NCBI GenBank assembly: GCA_003142635.1
Contig: PLMX01000246.1
Coordinates: forward strand, 26,819 to 62,094
Source of the DNA: Syntrophaceae bacterium
GTDB lineage: Bacteria; Desulfobacterota; Syntrophia; Syntrophales; UBA2185
Reading direction: 5' to 3'
Length of the DNA: 35,276 nucleotides
Within the stretch, counting starts at the first letter, position 1. Each line of letters starts with the position of its first letter. A model generated the notes under the pieces. That model worked only from the letters and a program-made list of their open reading frames with translations. It made no database searches and was not told the DNA's origin. Below are positions 25,238 to 33,885 of the stretch, one piece after another. A program made the translations under genes and the position numbers.

Positions 25238-25257
25238 ACAATGGAGTGAGGTGGGCG

Positions 25258-25338
25258 ATGATTTATCTGACAGTAATTGTAGCAGTTTTCCTATTTGTTT
25301 ACCTGGTTGTGGCCCTCGTGCGGCCAGAGTGGTTCTAA
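25258..25338 (+). CDS. kdpF: KdpF, small stabilising subunit of the potassium-transporting ATPase
   Basis: A 26-residue single-helix peptide beginning at the ATG at 25258: 'MIYLTVIVAVFLFVYLVVAL' followed by 'VRPEWF'. It matches the KdpF pattern: a hydrophobic helix, Y-L-V-x-A-L, then a short end with E-x-F. KdpF sits between KdpA and KdpB and stabilises the complex. Its position directly upstream of kdpA (41-bp gap) confirms the call. Confidence 0.9.
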   Translation: MIYLTVIVAVFLFVYLVVALVRPEWF

Positions 25339-25379
25339 GCACCGGGCTTTGACACTGAAATAAAAAAGGAGTTAAGACA

Positions 25380-27209
25380 ATGTTTATTCAAACCTGGTTT
25401 CTTCCCTTTTTGCTTCTTGCAACGGCGACTGTCATTGCGTTTCCCTTAAGTCGCTACATGGCGTGGATCATGGATGGGAAATACCGACCGTTGCCGGTCT
25501 TTCGCTGGTTCGAGGAACACTTGGACAGCGGCCCACAAAACTGGAAGCAGTATACATGTTCTCTGCTCATTTTCAACACGATACTGTTCATTTTCGGTTT
25601 CCTCATCCTCGCGCTCCAGCCGTGGATGCCTCTCAATCCGGATAGTAAGACGATGCTGGCCCCAAGCACCATCTTTAACAGCGTGGTGTCATTCATGACA
25701 AACACGAACCTTCAGCACTATGCCGGAGACCAGCACCTGACGAACTTCAGCCAGATTTTCTTTTGCATCGCCAACATGTTTCTGTCCGCTGCAATCGGTC
25801 TCTGTGCGCTGACTGCGATCATCCGTGCTTTTCGGAGCTCCTCAACGTTAGGCAACTTCTTCGTTGACATGTGGCGGGTGCTTGTTTACATGTTCGTACC
25901 GGCTGCCTTTATCATCGGTCTTATTTTTATAACGCAGGGCAGTCCGATGACTTTTCAAACTTCCCACAGCCTTTCGACGCTTGAGCCTGCGGCGATGGGG
26001 ACAACGGACACGGGTGAAGCAAAGCAGCAAACCATCGTTGTCGGGCCAGTGGCGGCCCTCGAGTCCATCAAGATGCTCGGTACCAACGGCGGCGGGTTTT
26101 ACGGCATGAACTCCGCCCACCCTTTCGAGAATCCCACCGGGCTGTCGAACTTTTTTAACGCACTGTCCATGATGTTGTTCCCGTTTGCCCTTGTACTCAT
26201 GTACGGACGGATGCTTCGCAAGTTCCGGCACAGCCTTGTCATTTTTTCTGTCATGCTGGTATTAATGACGGGCACCATTATTTGGGCGGTCTACTTTGAT
26301 ACGCTGAAACCGAACCCGACATTGACCAGCCATCCTGTGGCAAAAACTTACGCGATTGCGAGCGCAGTGGCGCCGGGAGGGAAAACGGTTGTGTCCACGC
26401 CGGCGGTTGCGGGCTTGCCGGTAGACCAGCATCTGGGCAACCTCGAAGGCAAGGAGATGCGCTTCGGCGTATCCGCAGGCGCCACTTTCGCGGCACTGAC
26501 GACAGACGTTACATGCGGCGCGGTGAACGCCGAGTCCGACAGCCTCAACCCGATTGCCGCCCTTTCGCCCATGGTGGGAATGTGGCTGAATTGCGTCTTC
26601 GGCGGCAAGGGCGTGGGCATGGTCAACATGCTGCTCTACTTAATCATCGGGATATTTGTGGCAGGCATGATGGTGGGCCGGACGCCCGAGTATCTGGGCA
26701 AGAAAATCGAGGCCCGTGAGGTGAAGCTCGCGATCATCGCCCTGCTCGTACATCCCTTCATGATACTCATGCCCACGGGACTTTTCGCCGCTACGGACTG
26801 GGGACTAAAAGCGGTAAGTAATCCCGGCGCCCACGGTTTTTCACAGATTCTGTACCAATTCTCTTCGGCCTCTGCCAATAACGGCTCAGCCTTTGATGGA
26901 TTGGGAGTTACCTATGGTTTCTGGAATGCTGCAAACCCCGCGCCGGAGGCGATCGCCTGGGATATTGCAGCGGGACTGGTGATGCTCTTCAGCCGCTTTC
27001 TTCCGATCATCGCGCCCATCGCCATGGCGGCATATCTCGGAGCGAAGAAATCAAGCCCGTTCGGTCTGGGCACCTTGCGCGATGACAGCGTCACCTTTGG
27101 GTTTCTCTTGTTGGGGACGATTGTCATCATAGGCGCTTTGCTCTTTCTTCCGGTCGCCGCACTCGGACCGGTGGCGGAACACCTGGGTCCCATTCCTTTC
27201 GGCGGCTGA
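25380..27209 (+). CDS. kdpA: KdpA, potassium-selective channel-like subunit of KdpFABC
   Basis: The protein has 609 residues, about 50 longer than the E. coli subunit. The extra part includes the segment around residues 310-345 ('VAKTYAIASAVAPGG', 'VVSTPAVAGLP'). About ten membrane helices are present. The four selectivity loops are all recognisable: 'TNTNLQHYAGDQHLTNFSQ', 'GTNGGGFYGMNSAHPFENPT', 'TTDVTCGAVNAESDSLNP' and 'SASANNGSAFDGL'. 'MVGRTPEYLGKKIEAREVKL' is a further family signature. It takes up potassium from the periplasm with high affinity and passes it to KdpB. The ATG at 25380 follows AAAGGAG. Confidence 0.96.
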   Translation: MFIQTWFLPFLLLATATVIAFPLSRYMAWIMDGKYRPLPVFRWFEEHLDSGPQNWKQYTCSLLIFNTILFIFGFLILALQPWMPLNPDSKTMLAPSTIFNSVVSFMTNTNLQHYAGDQHLTNFSQIFFCIANMFLSAAIGLCALTAIIRAFRSSSTLGNFFVDMWRVLVYMFVPAAFIIGLIFITQGSPMTFQTSHSLSTLEPAAMGTTDTGEAKQQTIVVGPVAALESIKMLGTNGGGFYGMNSAHPFENPTGLSNFFNALSMMLFPFALVLMYGRMLRKFRHSLVIFSVMLVLMTGTIIWAVYFDTLKPNPTLTSHPVAKTYAIASAVAPGGKTVVSTPAVAGLPVDQHLGNLEGKEMRFGVSAGATFAALTTDVTCGAVNAESDSLNPIAALSPMVGMWLNCVFGGKGVGMVNMLLYLIIGIFVAGMMVGRTPEYLGKKIEAREVKLAIIALLVHPFMILMPTGLFAATDWGLKAVSNPGAHGFSQILYQFSSASANNGSAFDGLGVTYGFWNAANPAPEAIAWDIAAGLVMLFSRFLPIIAPIAMAAYLGAKKSSPFGLGTLRDDSVTFGFLLLGTIVIIGALLFLPVAALGPVAEHLGPIPFGG

Positions 27210-27270
27210 CCGCCAATAAAGGCCTTATAAACTCGTTACCATGAATTGTAGAACGAATGAGGAGTTGGAT

Positions 27271-29418
27271 ATGAATAACGTTCCCGATATTACAGAACCC
27301 GTTCAAAAGGCGCCGTCGCAGCGGCCGCTTCGCCGGGTAAAACCAAGGGGGCTCCTGGAGAAGGAAACAGCGAAGGCGGCATTGAAACAGTCGTTTGTAA
27401 TGCTGAGGCCGGACATACAATGGAAGAACCCCGTAATGTTCGTGGTTGAGGTAGGCGCGATCCTGACTCTGTTATATATCGTGCAGGCAGCGTGGGGAGG
27501 GGCAGCGAGCCAGGAACCGATTACATATTTTATTGCCCTTGACGCATGGCTTTTTCTGACCGTGCTGTTCGCGAACTTTGCCACCGCTCTGGCTGAGGCC
27601 CGCGGCAGAGCCCAGGCCGATTCACTCAGGAAGGCGCGGCATGATACGCCAGCCTATCGCTTAAACGCAGCCGGCGCCATCGAAGAAGTTTCCTCTGCGG
27701 TTTTGAAAGCAGGGGATCGTGTGGTCGTGCAGGCAGGCCAGACAATACCGGGCGATGGCGAAATAATTGAAGGGATTGCGTCCGTAGACGAGTCGGCGAT
27801 AACCGGTGAATCGGCGCCCGTCATTCGCGCTGCGGGCGGTGACCGGTCAGGCGTGACCGGCGGCACCGTCGTGCTTTCCGACCGGATCGTCGTTCTGATC
27901 ACCAGCGGTAGCGGTGATTCGTTTCTTGACCGGATGATAGCGCTCGTAGAAGGCGCCATCCGTCAGCGAAGCCCGAATGAAATTGCTCTCACGCTGCTGC
28001 TATCCGCCTTCACTCTGGTGTTCCTTATCGTGGTGATCCCTCTTTGGCCGATGGCCTGGAATGCCGAGCAGTACATGATGGGCTACCTGGGCATTCAACA
28101 GCCTTTGAAAAGTCTCGGCACTGATATACCGACCCTCATCGCGCTCCTGGTCTGTTTGATTCCTACGACCATCGGCGCTCTGCTTGCCGCTATCGGGATC
28201 GCGGGCATGGACCGCGCTCTGCAGGCCAATATTATTGCGAAAAGCGGCAAGGCGGTGGAGTTGGCTGGTGACATTGATGTCGTGTTGCTGGACAAGACCG
28301 GCACGATCACCATCGGGAACCGGAATGCGACAACATTCCTGCCCATAGGAAATAATTTGGCCGCCGATGTCGGACAGCTTGCTGCCCTGGCTTCTGCCGC
28401 CGATGAAACGCCAGAGGGAAAAAGCATCGTGAGATTGTTTGAAAAGCAAAACCAGACGGTTACTGCGCCGCAGGACAGTAAGTTTGTACCATTCACCGCA
28501 CAAACACGCATGAGTGGTATTGATTTTCCTGACGGGCGGCGGATACGAAAAGGCGCGCCCGACGCCGTCATCAAATTTGTCGAGGACAATCGTGGCAGCA
28601 TCCCCGCTGATCTTAATTCATTAATTAGCAGTGTTGCGGCCAAAGGCGCAACTCCCCTCGTCGTTGCTGATGGCAACCAGATTGCGGGGCTAATCGTTCT
28701 GGAGGACATTTTGAAACCCCACATGCATGAACGCTTCGAGCGGCTGAGAAGGATGGGGCTTCGGACAGTAATGATCACAGGAGATAACCCCCTGACGGCT
28801 GCTTACATTGCCAGACAGGCTGGAGTCGATGACTTTCTCGCCGAAGCAACGCCGGAGACCAAGCTCGCTTACATCCGGAAGGAGCAGGCGGGTGGAAAGC
28901 TGGTGGCCATGATGGGCGACGGAACAAACGATGCGCCGGCCCTGGCCCAGGCGGATGTAGCCCTTGCCATGAACGCCGGCACGCAGGCAGCCAAGGAAGC
29001 TGCTAACATGGTCGATCTGGACAGCGACCCTACCAAGCTGATCGAAGTTGTGGAAATCGGAAAGCAGCTCCTCATAACACGAGGTTCATTGACGACCTTC
29101 TCCATCGCCAACGACGTGGCGAAATACTTTGCGATCATCCCCGCACTTTTTGCGGGGACTCTGCCGTGGCTCGGGGTGATGGACATTATGCATTTGCATT
29201 CACCTACCTCGGCCATTCTGTCGGCTGTCATCTTCAACGCCCTCATCATTCCGGCGCTGATACCGGTGGCGCTGAAGGGAGTAAAATACCGGCCTCTCGG
29301 CGCCGATGCCCTATTGCGCAGGAATCTGCTGATTTGGGGACTCGGAGGCGTCATTTTGCCGTTTATTGGCATCAAACTAATCGACCTTATCCTGGTTAGT
29401 TTGCATTTAGTTAACTGA
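27271..29418 (+). CDS. kdpB: KdpB, P-type ATPase catalytic subunit of KdpFABC
   Basis: The protein has 715 residues. The ATG at 27271 is chosen because GAGGAG lies just before it, rather than an earlier in-frame ATG at 27241. The phosphorylated Asp lies in '[11 protein letters not shown]'. The actuator loop '[12 protein letters not shown]' holds the TGES motif, whose Ser is the site of inhibitory phosphorylation in E. coli. '[20 protein letters not shown]' is the hinge motif. A long N-terminal cytosolic extension ('[20 protein letters not shown]') precedes the first helix. It hydrolyses ATP to drive potassium import with KdpA. It lies 61 bp after kdpA and 27 bp before kdpC. Confidence 0.96.
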   Translation: MNNVPDITEPVQKAPSQRPLRRVKPRGLLEKETAKAALKQSFVMLRPDIQWKNPVMFVVEVGAILTLLYIVQAAWGGAASQEPITYFIALDAWLFLTVLFANFATALAEARGRAQADSLRKARHDTPAYRLNAAGAIEEVSSAVLKAGDRVVVQAGQTIPGDGEIIEGIASVDESAITGESAPVIRAAGGDRSGVTGGTVVLSDRIVVLITSGSGDSFLDRMIALVEGAIRQRSPNEIALTLLLSAFTLVFLIVVIPLWPMAWNAEQYMMGYLGIQQPLKSLGTDIPTLIALLVCLIPTTIGALLAAIGIAGMDRALQANIIAKSGKAVELAGDIDVVLLDKTGTITIGNRNATTFLPIGNNLAADVGQLAALASAADETPEGKSIVRLFEKQNQTVTAPQDSKFVPFTAQTRMSGIDFPDGRRIRKGAPDAVIKFVEDNRGSIPADLNSLISSVAAKGATPLVVADGNQIAGLIVLEDILKPHMHERFERLRRMGLRTVMITGDNPLTAAYIARQAGVDDFLAEATPETKLAYIRKEQAGGKLVAMMGDGTNDAPALAQADVALAMNAGTQAAKEAANMVDLDSDPTKLIEVVEIGKQLLITRGSLTTFSIANDVAKYFAIIPALFAGTLPWLGVMDIMHLHSPTSAILSAVIFNALIIPALIPVALKGVKYRPLGADALLRRNLLIWGLGGVILPFIGIKLIDLILVSLHLVN

Positions 29419-29445
29419 GATTTCAGAGATCAAGGAGACATAAAT

Positions 29446-30459
29446 ATGTCACGATATCTTTCTAAGAGCCTGCTACTGCTCTTATTCTCTGTAGTCATCT
29501 GCTGCGTCCTCTACCCGCTCGTGCTATGGGTAACCGGACAGACGCTCTTCAACTTTCAGGCTAACGGCAGCATACTGCTTGGTCCCGACGGAAAGCCCGT
29601 GGGATCACGACTTATTGCCCAGCCTTTCACCAAGGACGAATACTTTCAGCCTCGCCCCTCCGCAGCGTCATATGATGCATCCGCCTCGGCCTCATCGAGC
29701 CTGGCTGCATCCAATTATGCGTTGCGGGACCGGGTTGCCCGTTCGCTTGGGCCCATCATAAAATACCGGAGCGGCCCTAAGACCGGTCAACCAGTGTCGC
29801 CGGATATCGAGAGTTGGTTTAAGAAAGATATGTACCAGGGCAGCCCGCACATTGTCGCGCAGTGGGCGGATCAACATAACTCTCTTGCTCAAGCCTGGGT
29901 TACGTCAGATCCAACGCACGCAGCATACGTGGACGATTGGGCGAAGGCACGTCCGGATCTCGTAAAAAAGTGGATCAAGGAAAATCCGGGCACCCCGCAG
30001 CCAAAAGCGGCGGATCTTGCTGTGGTGTTTTTTAAAAATTTCTCCGAGAAAAACCCCGGTAAATTTCTCTCTGCTGTCACTCACAAGGGAGCCGATGGGA
30101 AGGATCAAGCGACATTGCAACCTGTCAATGAGGGCTCGGATATTCAATCGACCTTTTGTCTCATGTGGCGAGAGGAGCATCCTGACGTTGATCTCGAAAA
30201 TGTCCCCGGAGATATGGTGATGTCATCCGCTTCCGGGCTCGATCCTCACATCACGTTTCAGAATGCCGAGTATCAGCTTGACAGGGTTGCCTCCAAATGG
30301 GCAACCAATTTGAAACGCAATCCCGACGATGTGCGAAAGGAGATTGGGCAGATTTTACGGGATAACGCCTCGGCCCCGTGGGGCGGACTCGCCGGTGAAA
30401 AGTTCGTGAATGTTCTTGAAGTCAACCTCGCACTACGCAAACGCTACGGCGCACCTTAA
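29446..30459 (+). CDS. kdpC: KdpC with a large internal insertion
   Basis: The protein has 337 residues against about 190 for the canonical subunit. Residues 1-104 carry the normal N-terminal helix and 'QANGSILLG', 'GSRLIAQPFT', 'YFQPRPSAASYD', 'LAASNYALRDRV'. Residues about 253-337 carry the normal end ('SSASGLDPHIT', 'NVLEVNLALRKRYG'). Between them lie about 150 residues that E. coli KdpC lacks. They are rich in Trp and Pro: 'ESWFKKDMYQGSPHIVAQWA', 'AQAWVTSDPTHAAYVDDWA', 'KKWIKENPGTPQP'. Three similar Trp-Ala/Pro units suggest an internal repeat. KdpC is periplasmic and sits over the KdpA pore, so the insert would be an outer-face domain. The ATG at 29446 follows AAGGAG. Confidence 0.93.
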   Translation: MSRYLSKSLLLLLFSVVICCVLYPLVLWVTGQTLFNFQANGSILLGPDGKPVGSRLIAQPFTKDEYFQPRPSAASYDASASASSSLAASNYALRDRVARSLGPIIKYRSGPKTGQPVSPDIESWFKKDMYQGSPHIVAQWADQHNSLAQAWVTSDPTHAAYVDDWAKARPDLVKKWIKENPGTPQPKAADLAVVFFKNFSEKNPGKFLSAVTHKGADGKDQATLQPVNEGSDIQSTFCLMWREEHPDVDLENVPGDMVMSSASGLDPHITFQNAEYQLDRVASKWATNLKRNPDDVRKEIGQILRDNASAPWGGLAGEKFVNVLEVNLALRKRYGAP

Positions 30460-30488
30460 ACATACGAACAGAAGGGATTCGCAAGCGA
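30430..30488 (+). repeat. Diverged direct repeat, copy A (kdpC 3' end plus following spacer)
   Basis: The end of kdpC (codons for A-L-R-K-R-Y-G-A-P-stop) and the next 29 bases match a second copy at 31505-31561 at about 48 of 57-59 positions, including an identical run ACAGAAGGGATTC. The two copies flank the outer-membrane barrel gene. Confidence 0.75.
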
Positions 30489-30534
30489 GTTCTGACATAT
30501 GAACCTCTCAAAAATGAAATCAGGAGTAATTGTG

Positions 30535-31479
30535 ATGAAAGGATACATCTTCGTGAGAAATGCTTTCTTAAGTGCGATTGTGACGCTGTTCTTGCTGACA
30601 GTGGGTGTGACTTCCATCTTGGCTGAGGATCAGAAACCTGCTGCAGCGACTCCCGCCCCTGCAACAGAGGCTGCTGCTCCGGCTGCGCCTGCGGAAGATA
30701 AACCCACCGGTTCGTTAGCCATTTCCGGTTTGTCAAAATATGTATGGCGTGGATATGAAAACACCAAGAACAGCGTTGTAGTTCAACCCTCCCTGACAGT
30801 TGGCTATAAAGGGTTTAGCGCCAATATATGGGGAAACCTTGATACAAAGCCCTACTCGACAACAAACTCCAGTTATTCCAGCGCCTGGACGGAAACGGAT
30901 CTCACTCTTTCTTATACTAAAACTTTTGGTATTTTAAACGCCGGTCTTGGCTACATCTATTATGGTCTGGGAGCGCCAAATGCCGGTGCAGCAAAACCGC
31001 TTGATTCACAGGAAATATTTGTCACTCTCGGTCTTAATACGCTCCTCACGCCGACTTTAACGGCCTATAAGGAAATTGATCATTATCACCAGTATTATTT
31101 CCTGTTGGGGATTTCCCATACTTTTGAATTCAACAAAACCGTTTCGCTGGCATTGAGCGCATCCGCGAGCTACTTGCTCAGTGACTATGCCGATGCGACC
31201 CTCTATGGTGTTAATGCATCGTATGGCGGGTATCCAAAGTTCAATGATAATTATCAGGCGACAAACGACAAATTCAGTAATTTCCACGACGGCGTGCTCA
31301 CGGCGAGCCTCCCCATAAGTGTGGCAAAATATTTGACCGTGGCCCCGACCATATCCTACTCATTCCCTCTATCTGACGATGCAAAAAATGAGATTAAGGC
31401 CAGAGGCAAATTGACCAATCCGGGCGAGAACGACAGCAGTTACCTTTACGGCGGCCTGACCGTTACCTTAAGCTTCTAA
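30535..31479 (+). CDS. Outer-membrane beta-barrel protein (TorF/Gcw_chp-like putative porin) inside the kdp operon
   Basis: The protein has 314 residues. The ATG at 30535 is preferred for its CAGGAG site; an in-frame ATG at 30499 lacks one. A signal peptide ends near 'TSILAED' and is followed by an Ala/Pro-rich linker ('AAATPAPATEAAAPAAPAED'). The remainder has alternating beta-strand patterns ('GLSKYVWRGYENTKNSVVVQ', 'LTVGYKGFSANIWGN', 'TLSYTKTFGILNAGLGYIYY') and ends in Phe ('GGLTVTLSF'), the signature of outer-membrane barrels. The opening 'YVWRGYE....VVQPSLTVGY' resembles the TorF/Gcw_chp family of putative porins. Sitting between kdpC and the KdpD-like gene, it may let potassium cross the outer membrane; that is inference. 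Confidence 0.75.
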   Translation: MKGYIFVRNAFLSAIVTLFLLTVGVTSILAEDQKPAAATPAPATEAAAPAAPAEDKPTGSLAISGLSKYVWRGYENTKNSVVVQPSLTVGYKGFSANIWGNLDTKPYSTTNSSYSSAWTETDLTLSYTKTFGILNAGLGYIYYGLGAPNAGAAKPLDSQEIFVTLGLNTLLTPTLTAYKEIDHYHQYYFLLGISHTFEFNKTVSLALSASASYLLSDYADATLYGVNASYGGYPKFNDNYQATNDKFSNFHDGVLTASLPISVAKYLTVAPTISYSFPLSDDAKNEIKARGKLTNPGENDSSYLYGGLTVTLSF

Positions 31480-31504
31480 CATATCCTCCGTCGCAGCCAT
31501 TCAT

Positions 31505-31561
31505 GCACTGCGCTGAACGATACGGAGCATCTTAAACACTACAGAAGGGATTCACGAGCGA
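31505..31561 (+). repeat. Diverged direct repeat, copy B (kdpC-end relic before the KdpD-like gene)
   Basis: CGATACGGAGCATCTTAA still reads Arg-Tyr-Gly-Ala-Ser-stop, paralleling kdpC's Arg-Tyr-Gly-Ala-Pro-stop. A one-base insertion breaks the frame just before it, and the downstream ACAGAAGGGATTC is identical to copy A. It is a relic of a kdpC-to-KdpD junction. Confidence 0.75.
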
Positions 31562-31617
31562 ACGCCGAGTGGAATATACAGCTCTTGAATCTGGAACTCG
31601 ATGGGGACAAGTAAAAT

Positions 31618-33297
31618 ATGCCTGTTGAAAATCGAGCAGATGCTTTCTTGAGGATGATCCGCAGGTCCCAGCGCGGCCACCTGAAGATATACCTTGGTTA
31701 TGCCGCCGGCGTGGGGAAGACCTACCGGATGCTCCAGGAAGCGCATCAACTCAAGAATGAAGGGATCGACGTGGCCGTGGGACTAGTCGAGACGCACGGC
31801 CGGGTCGATGTCGCCAAACTTCTTGAAGGGCTGGAGATGATCCCGAGGCGGAGACAGGAATATCGCGGGATTATCCTTGAGGAGATGGACGTTGATGCCA
31901 TTCTGGCCCGGAAGCCTCAGATTGTACTCGTCGACGAACTGGCGCACACCAACGTGCCGGGCAGCCACAATGCAAAAAGGTACCAGGATGTCCAGGATAT
32001 ACTCGCGAAGGGGATTCACGTCATCAGCACCCTGAACATCCAGCATCTGGAAAGCCTCTATGACGTCGTAGAGAAGGCATCCGGTGTCAGGGTCCATGAA
32101 CGCCTTCCGGATGCCGTCCTCGTTGAAGCGGACCAGATCGTGAATGTTGATTTGACCACAGAGGACCTCAGTGAACGTCTTAAAGAAGGAAAAATATATC
32201 CTCCCGAACGCATCGAGACGGCGCTCGCAAATTTCTTCAAGAAATCGAACCTGGAGCAGCTTCGGGAGCTTACCTTGCGTGAACTCGCTTCACAGATTGA
32301 CCAGCGATCCCGTGATAAGCTGGAAGAGGAGGTTCCGGCTACTCCCGATCAGGTGATGGTGTGTCTAAGTTCAAAAGGTCAGAACAGCGAAAAACTGCTC
32401 CGTTACGCTTCGCGCTTGGCCGGACGGCTTAATAGAAACTGGTACGCCGTCTATGTTCAGACGCCGTCAGAGGCGCCGACCTCCATTGATGCGCAGACGC
32501 AGCGCATTCTTTCAGGAACACTAACGCTTGCAAAGCAGCTCGGGGCAATCGTCTTCACCTTCAAGGGAGAAGATATCGTCAAGACCATTCTTCAGTTTGC
32601 CAGGGAATACAGGGTCGGTCACATTGTGATCGGGAGCCCGAGAAAAATTCCTTTCTGGAAGCAGATGATGGGCGAACGCAGTGTCGCCGAACGCCTGATC
32701 CGCGATGCGAGGGGCGTGACGGTCGTTGTACTTGACACGCAGAAATCCGATGTGGCTTCTCCTCCGGCGGTTGAGGAAGAGATCATACAGGAGGAGAATG
32801 CCCCTGCAGCGCGCGAAGCGGAAGACGCTCGCACACGTTTAACGGAATTCATATCCGAAGACAGGATTATCATCTGGGAGGCGCCCATCACAAAAGATGA
32901 TTTGCTGAAAAGCCTCTCAGACGTTGCCTGTGAAGACGGAAGCGAAGATAAATTGAAGGGTCTTAATGCAATCATGGAAAGAGAAAAACAAGGCTCGACA
33001 TTCTTCAACGAAGGCGTGGCCTTTCCCCATGCGAGGATCGAGGGACTCAAACGCTCATGCGTGGCCATCGGTTTGACACACGGCGGTCTTTCCGACGTGG
33101 CGACGGAAAAGCCCATCGAATCTGTTTTTTTGATTTTTTCACCGGCGGATCTTCCCGACGAACAGATCCAGATACTGGCACTTGTCAGCAAGGCCGCCCT
33201 CGACAGGCAGCTTATGGATACGTTGCGATCGGCGAGAAACCCCGGCGAGGGCTATCAAGCCATTCGGGCATGGGAAATTGCGGAGCAAACCGGATAA
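31618..33297 (+). CDS. KdpD sensor domain-Usp-PTS EIIA fusion protein without a kinase domain
   Basis: The protein has 559 residues. Residues 20-230 are the KdpD N-terminal domain: Walker A 'GYAAGVGKT' (27-35), 'GLVETHGR', 'VLVDELAHTNVPGS' and 'KRYQDVQDILAKGIHVISTL'. Residues about 245-375 are a universal-stress (Usp) domain ending 'HIVIGSPRKIPFWKQMMGERSVAERLIRDARG' (a nucleotide-binding end; family pattern G-x-P). Residues about 395-555 are a fructose/nitrogen-type PTS EIIA domain with the phosphorylatable His471 in 'VAFPHARIEG'. The four-helix membrane region, GAF and histidine-kinase parts of KdpD are absent. In E. coli, EIIA-Ntr binds KdpD and changes kdp expression, so this fusion joins two known partners in one chain. 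It probably signals to the operon's separate kinase or to the transporter. The start has a weak ribosome site. Confidence 0.9.
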   Translation: MPVENRADAFLRMIRRSQRGHLKIYLGYAAGVGKTYRMLQEAHQLKNEGIDVAVGLVETHGRVDVAKLLEGLEMIPRRRQEYRGIILEEMDVDAILARKPQIVLVDELAHTNVPGSHNAKRYQDVQDILAKGIHVISTLNIQHLESLYDVVEKASGVRVHERLPDAVLVEADQIVNVDLTTEDLSERLKEGKIYPPERIETALANFFKKSNLEQLRELTLRELASQIDQRSRDKLEEEVPATPDQVMVCLSSKGQNSEKLLRYASRLAGRLNRNWYAVYVQTPSEAPTSIDAQTQRILSGTLTLAKQLGAIVFTFKGEDIVKTILQFAREYRVGHIVIGSPRKIPFWKQMMGERSVAERLIRDARGVTVVVLDTQKSDVASPPAVEEEIIQEENAPAAREAEDARTRLTEFISEDRIIIWEAPITKDDLLKSLSDVACEDGSEDKLKGLNAIMEREKQGSTFFNEGVAFPHARIEGLKRSCVAIGLTHGGLSDVATEKPIESVFLIFSPADLPDEQIQILALVSKAALDRQLMDTLRSARNPGEGYQAIRAWEIAEQTG

Positions 33298-33471
33298 TGA
33301 GCGGTGTTGTAAATTATGCTGCGGCTTGAAGTCATCAGCAGTGCGGGCTCTAAATGACTTCCGTTCCTGTGGTCGTCCCTGGCTCTTCCATGCGAAAGAA
33401 TTTATTGACCACCTGCAAACCATCCAGACGGCCGCTCGCGGGAATTAGCCGATCAGCGGCTGCCGGTTGGA

Positions 33472-33861
33472 TTACTCCAGCGTCGCCTTCATTTTCTTCC
33501 AATAATAATCACGCCAGCCCTGATTTATATCTTTGTAAAGCTGATCAGGAACGCCACTCTGCGCGAAGGTGAGGCGTGTGCCGTTCTTTACTTTCGCAAA
33601 AGAGAAGGTGACTTTCGAATAATGCCCATCCGGCCAATCGCTCCCGCGCCATGACTGAACAATCTTTTTATCAGTCCTGATGTCGAGATTGACGCCTTCG
33701 ATATACCCGCCATAGCATGTAAATTTTCCGCCGACCTTGCGGCTTATGCTTGCCTGCTCACCGCTGAACTTGGCGTGCTTGCGCGAATCCATCAGTGCCT
33801 CATATACGTCGCGGGACTTCGCTTTAAATGTTACAGACTGTTTAATTGTCCTTGTCTTCAT
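33472..33861 (-). CDS. SRPBCC (AHSA1-like) domain protein
   Basis: The protein has 129 residues with the ATG at 33861 chosen for its GGAGG site. It is a single START/Bet v1-like domain of the AHSA1 type: 'KQSVTFKAKSRDVYEALMDS' opens the fold, 'GGKFTCYGGYIEGVNLDI' and 'KIVQSWRGSDWPDGHYSKV' give the central strands, and 'GTRLTFAQSGVPDQL' with 'GWRDYYWKKMKATLE' ends in the long C-terminal helix. These proteins hold hydrophobic ligands or act as co-chaperone-like binders; no function can be assigned. It is convergent to the KdpD-like gene and lies 25 bp after the flavin reductase on the same strand. Confidence 0.85.
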   Translation of the reverse strand: MKTRTIKQSVTFKAKSRDVYEALMDSRKHAKFSGEQASISRKVGGKFTCYGGYIEGVNLDIRTDKKIVQSWRGSDWPDGHYSKVTFSFAKVKNGTRLTFAQSGVPDQLYKDINQGWRDYYWKKMKATLE

Positions 33862-33885
33862 TCTCTCACCTCCGTAAGACCGCAT

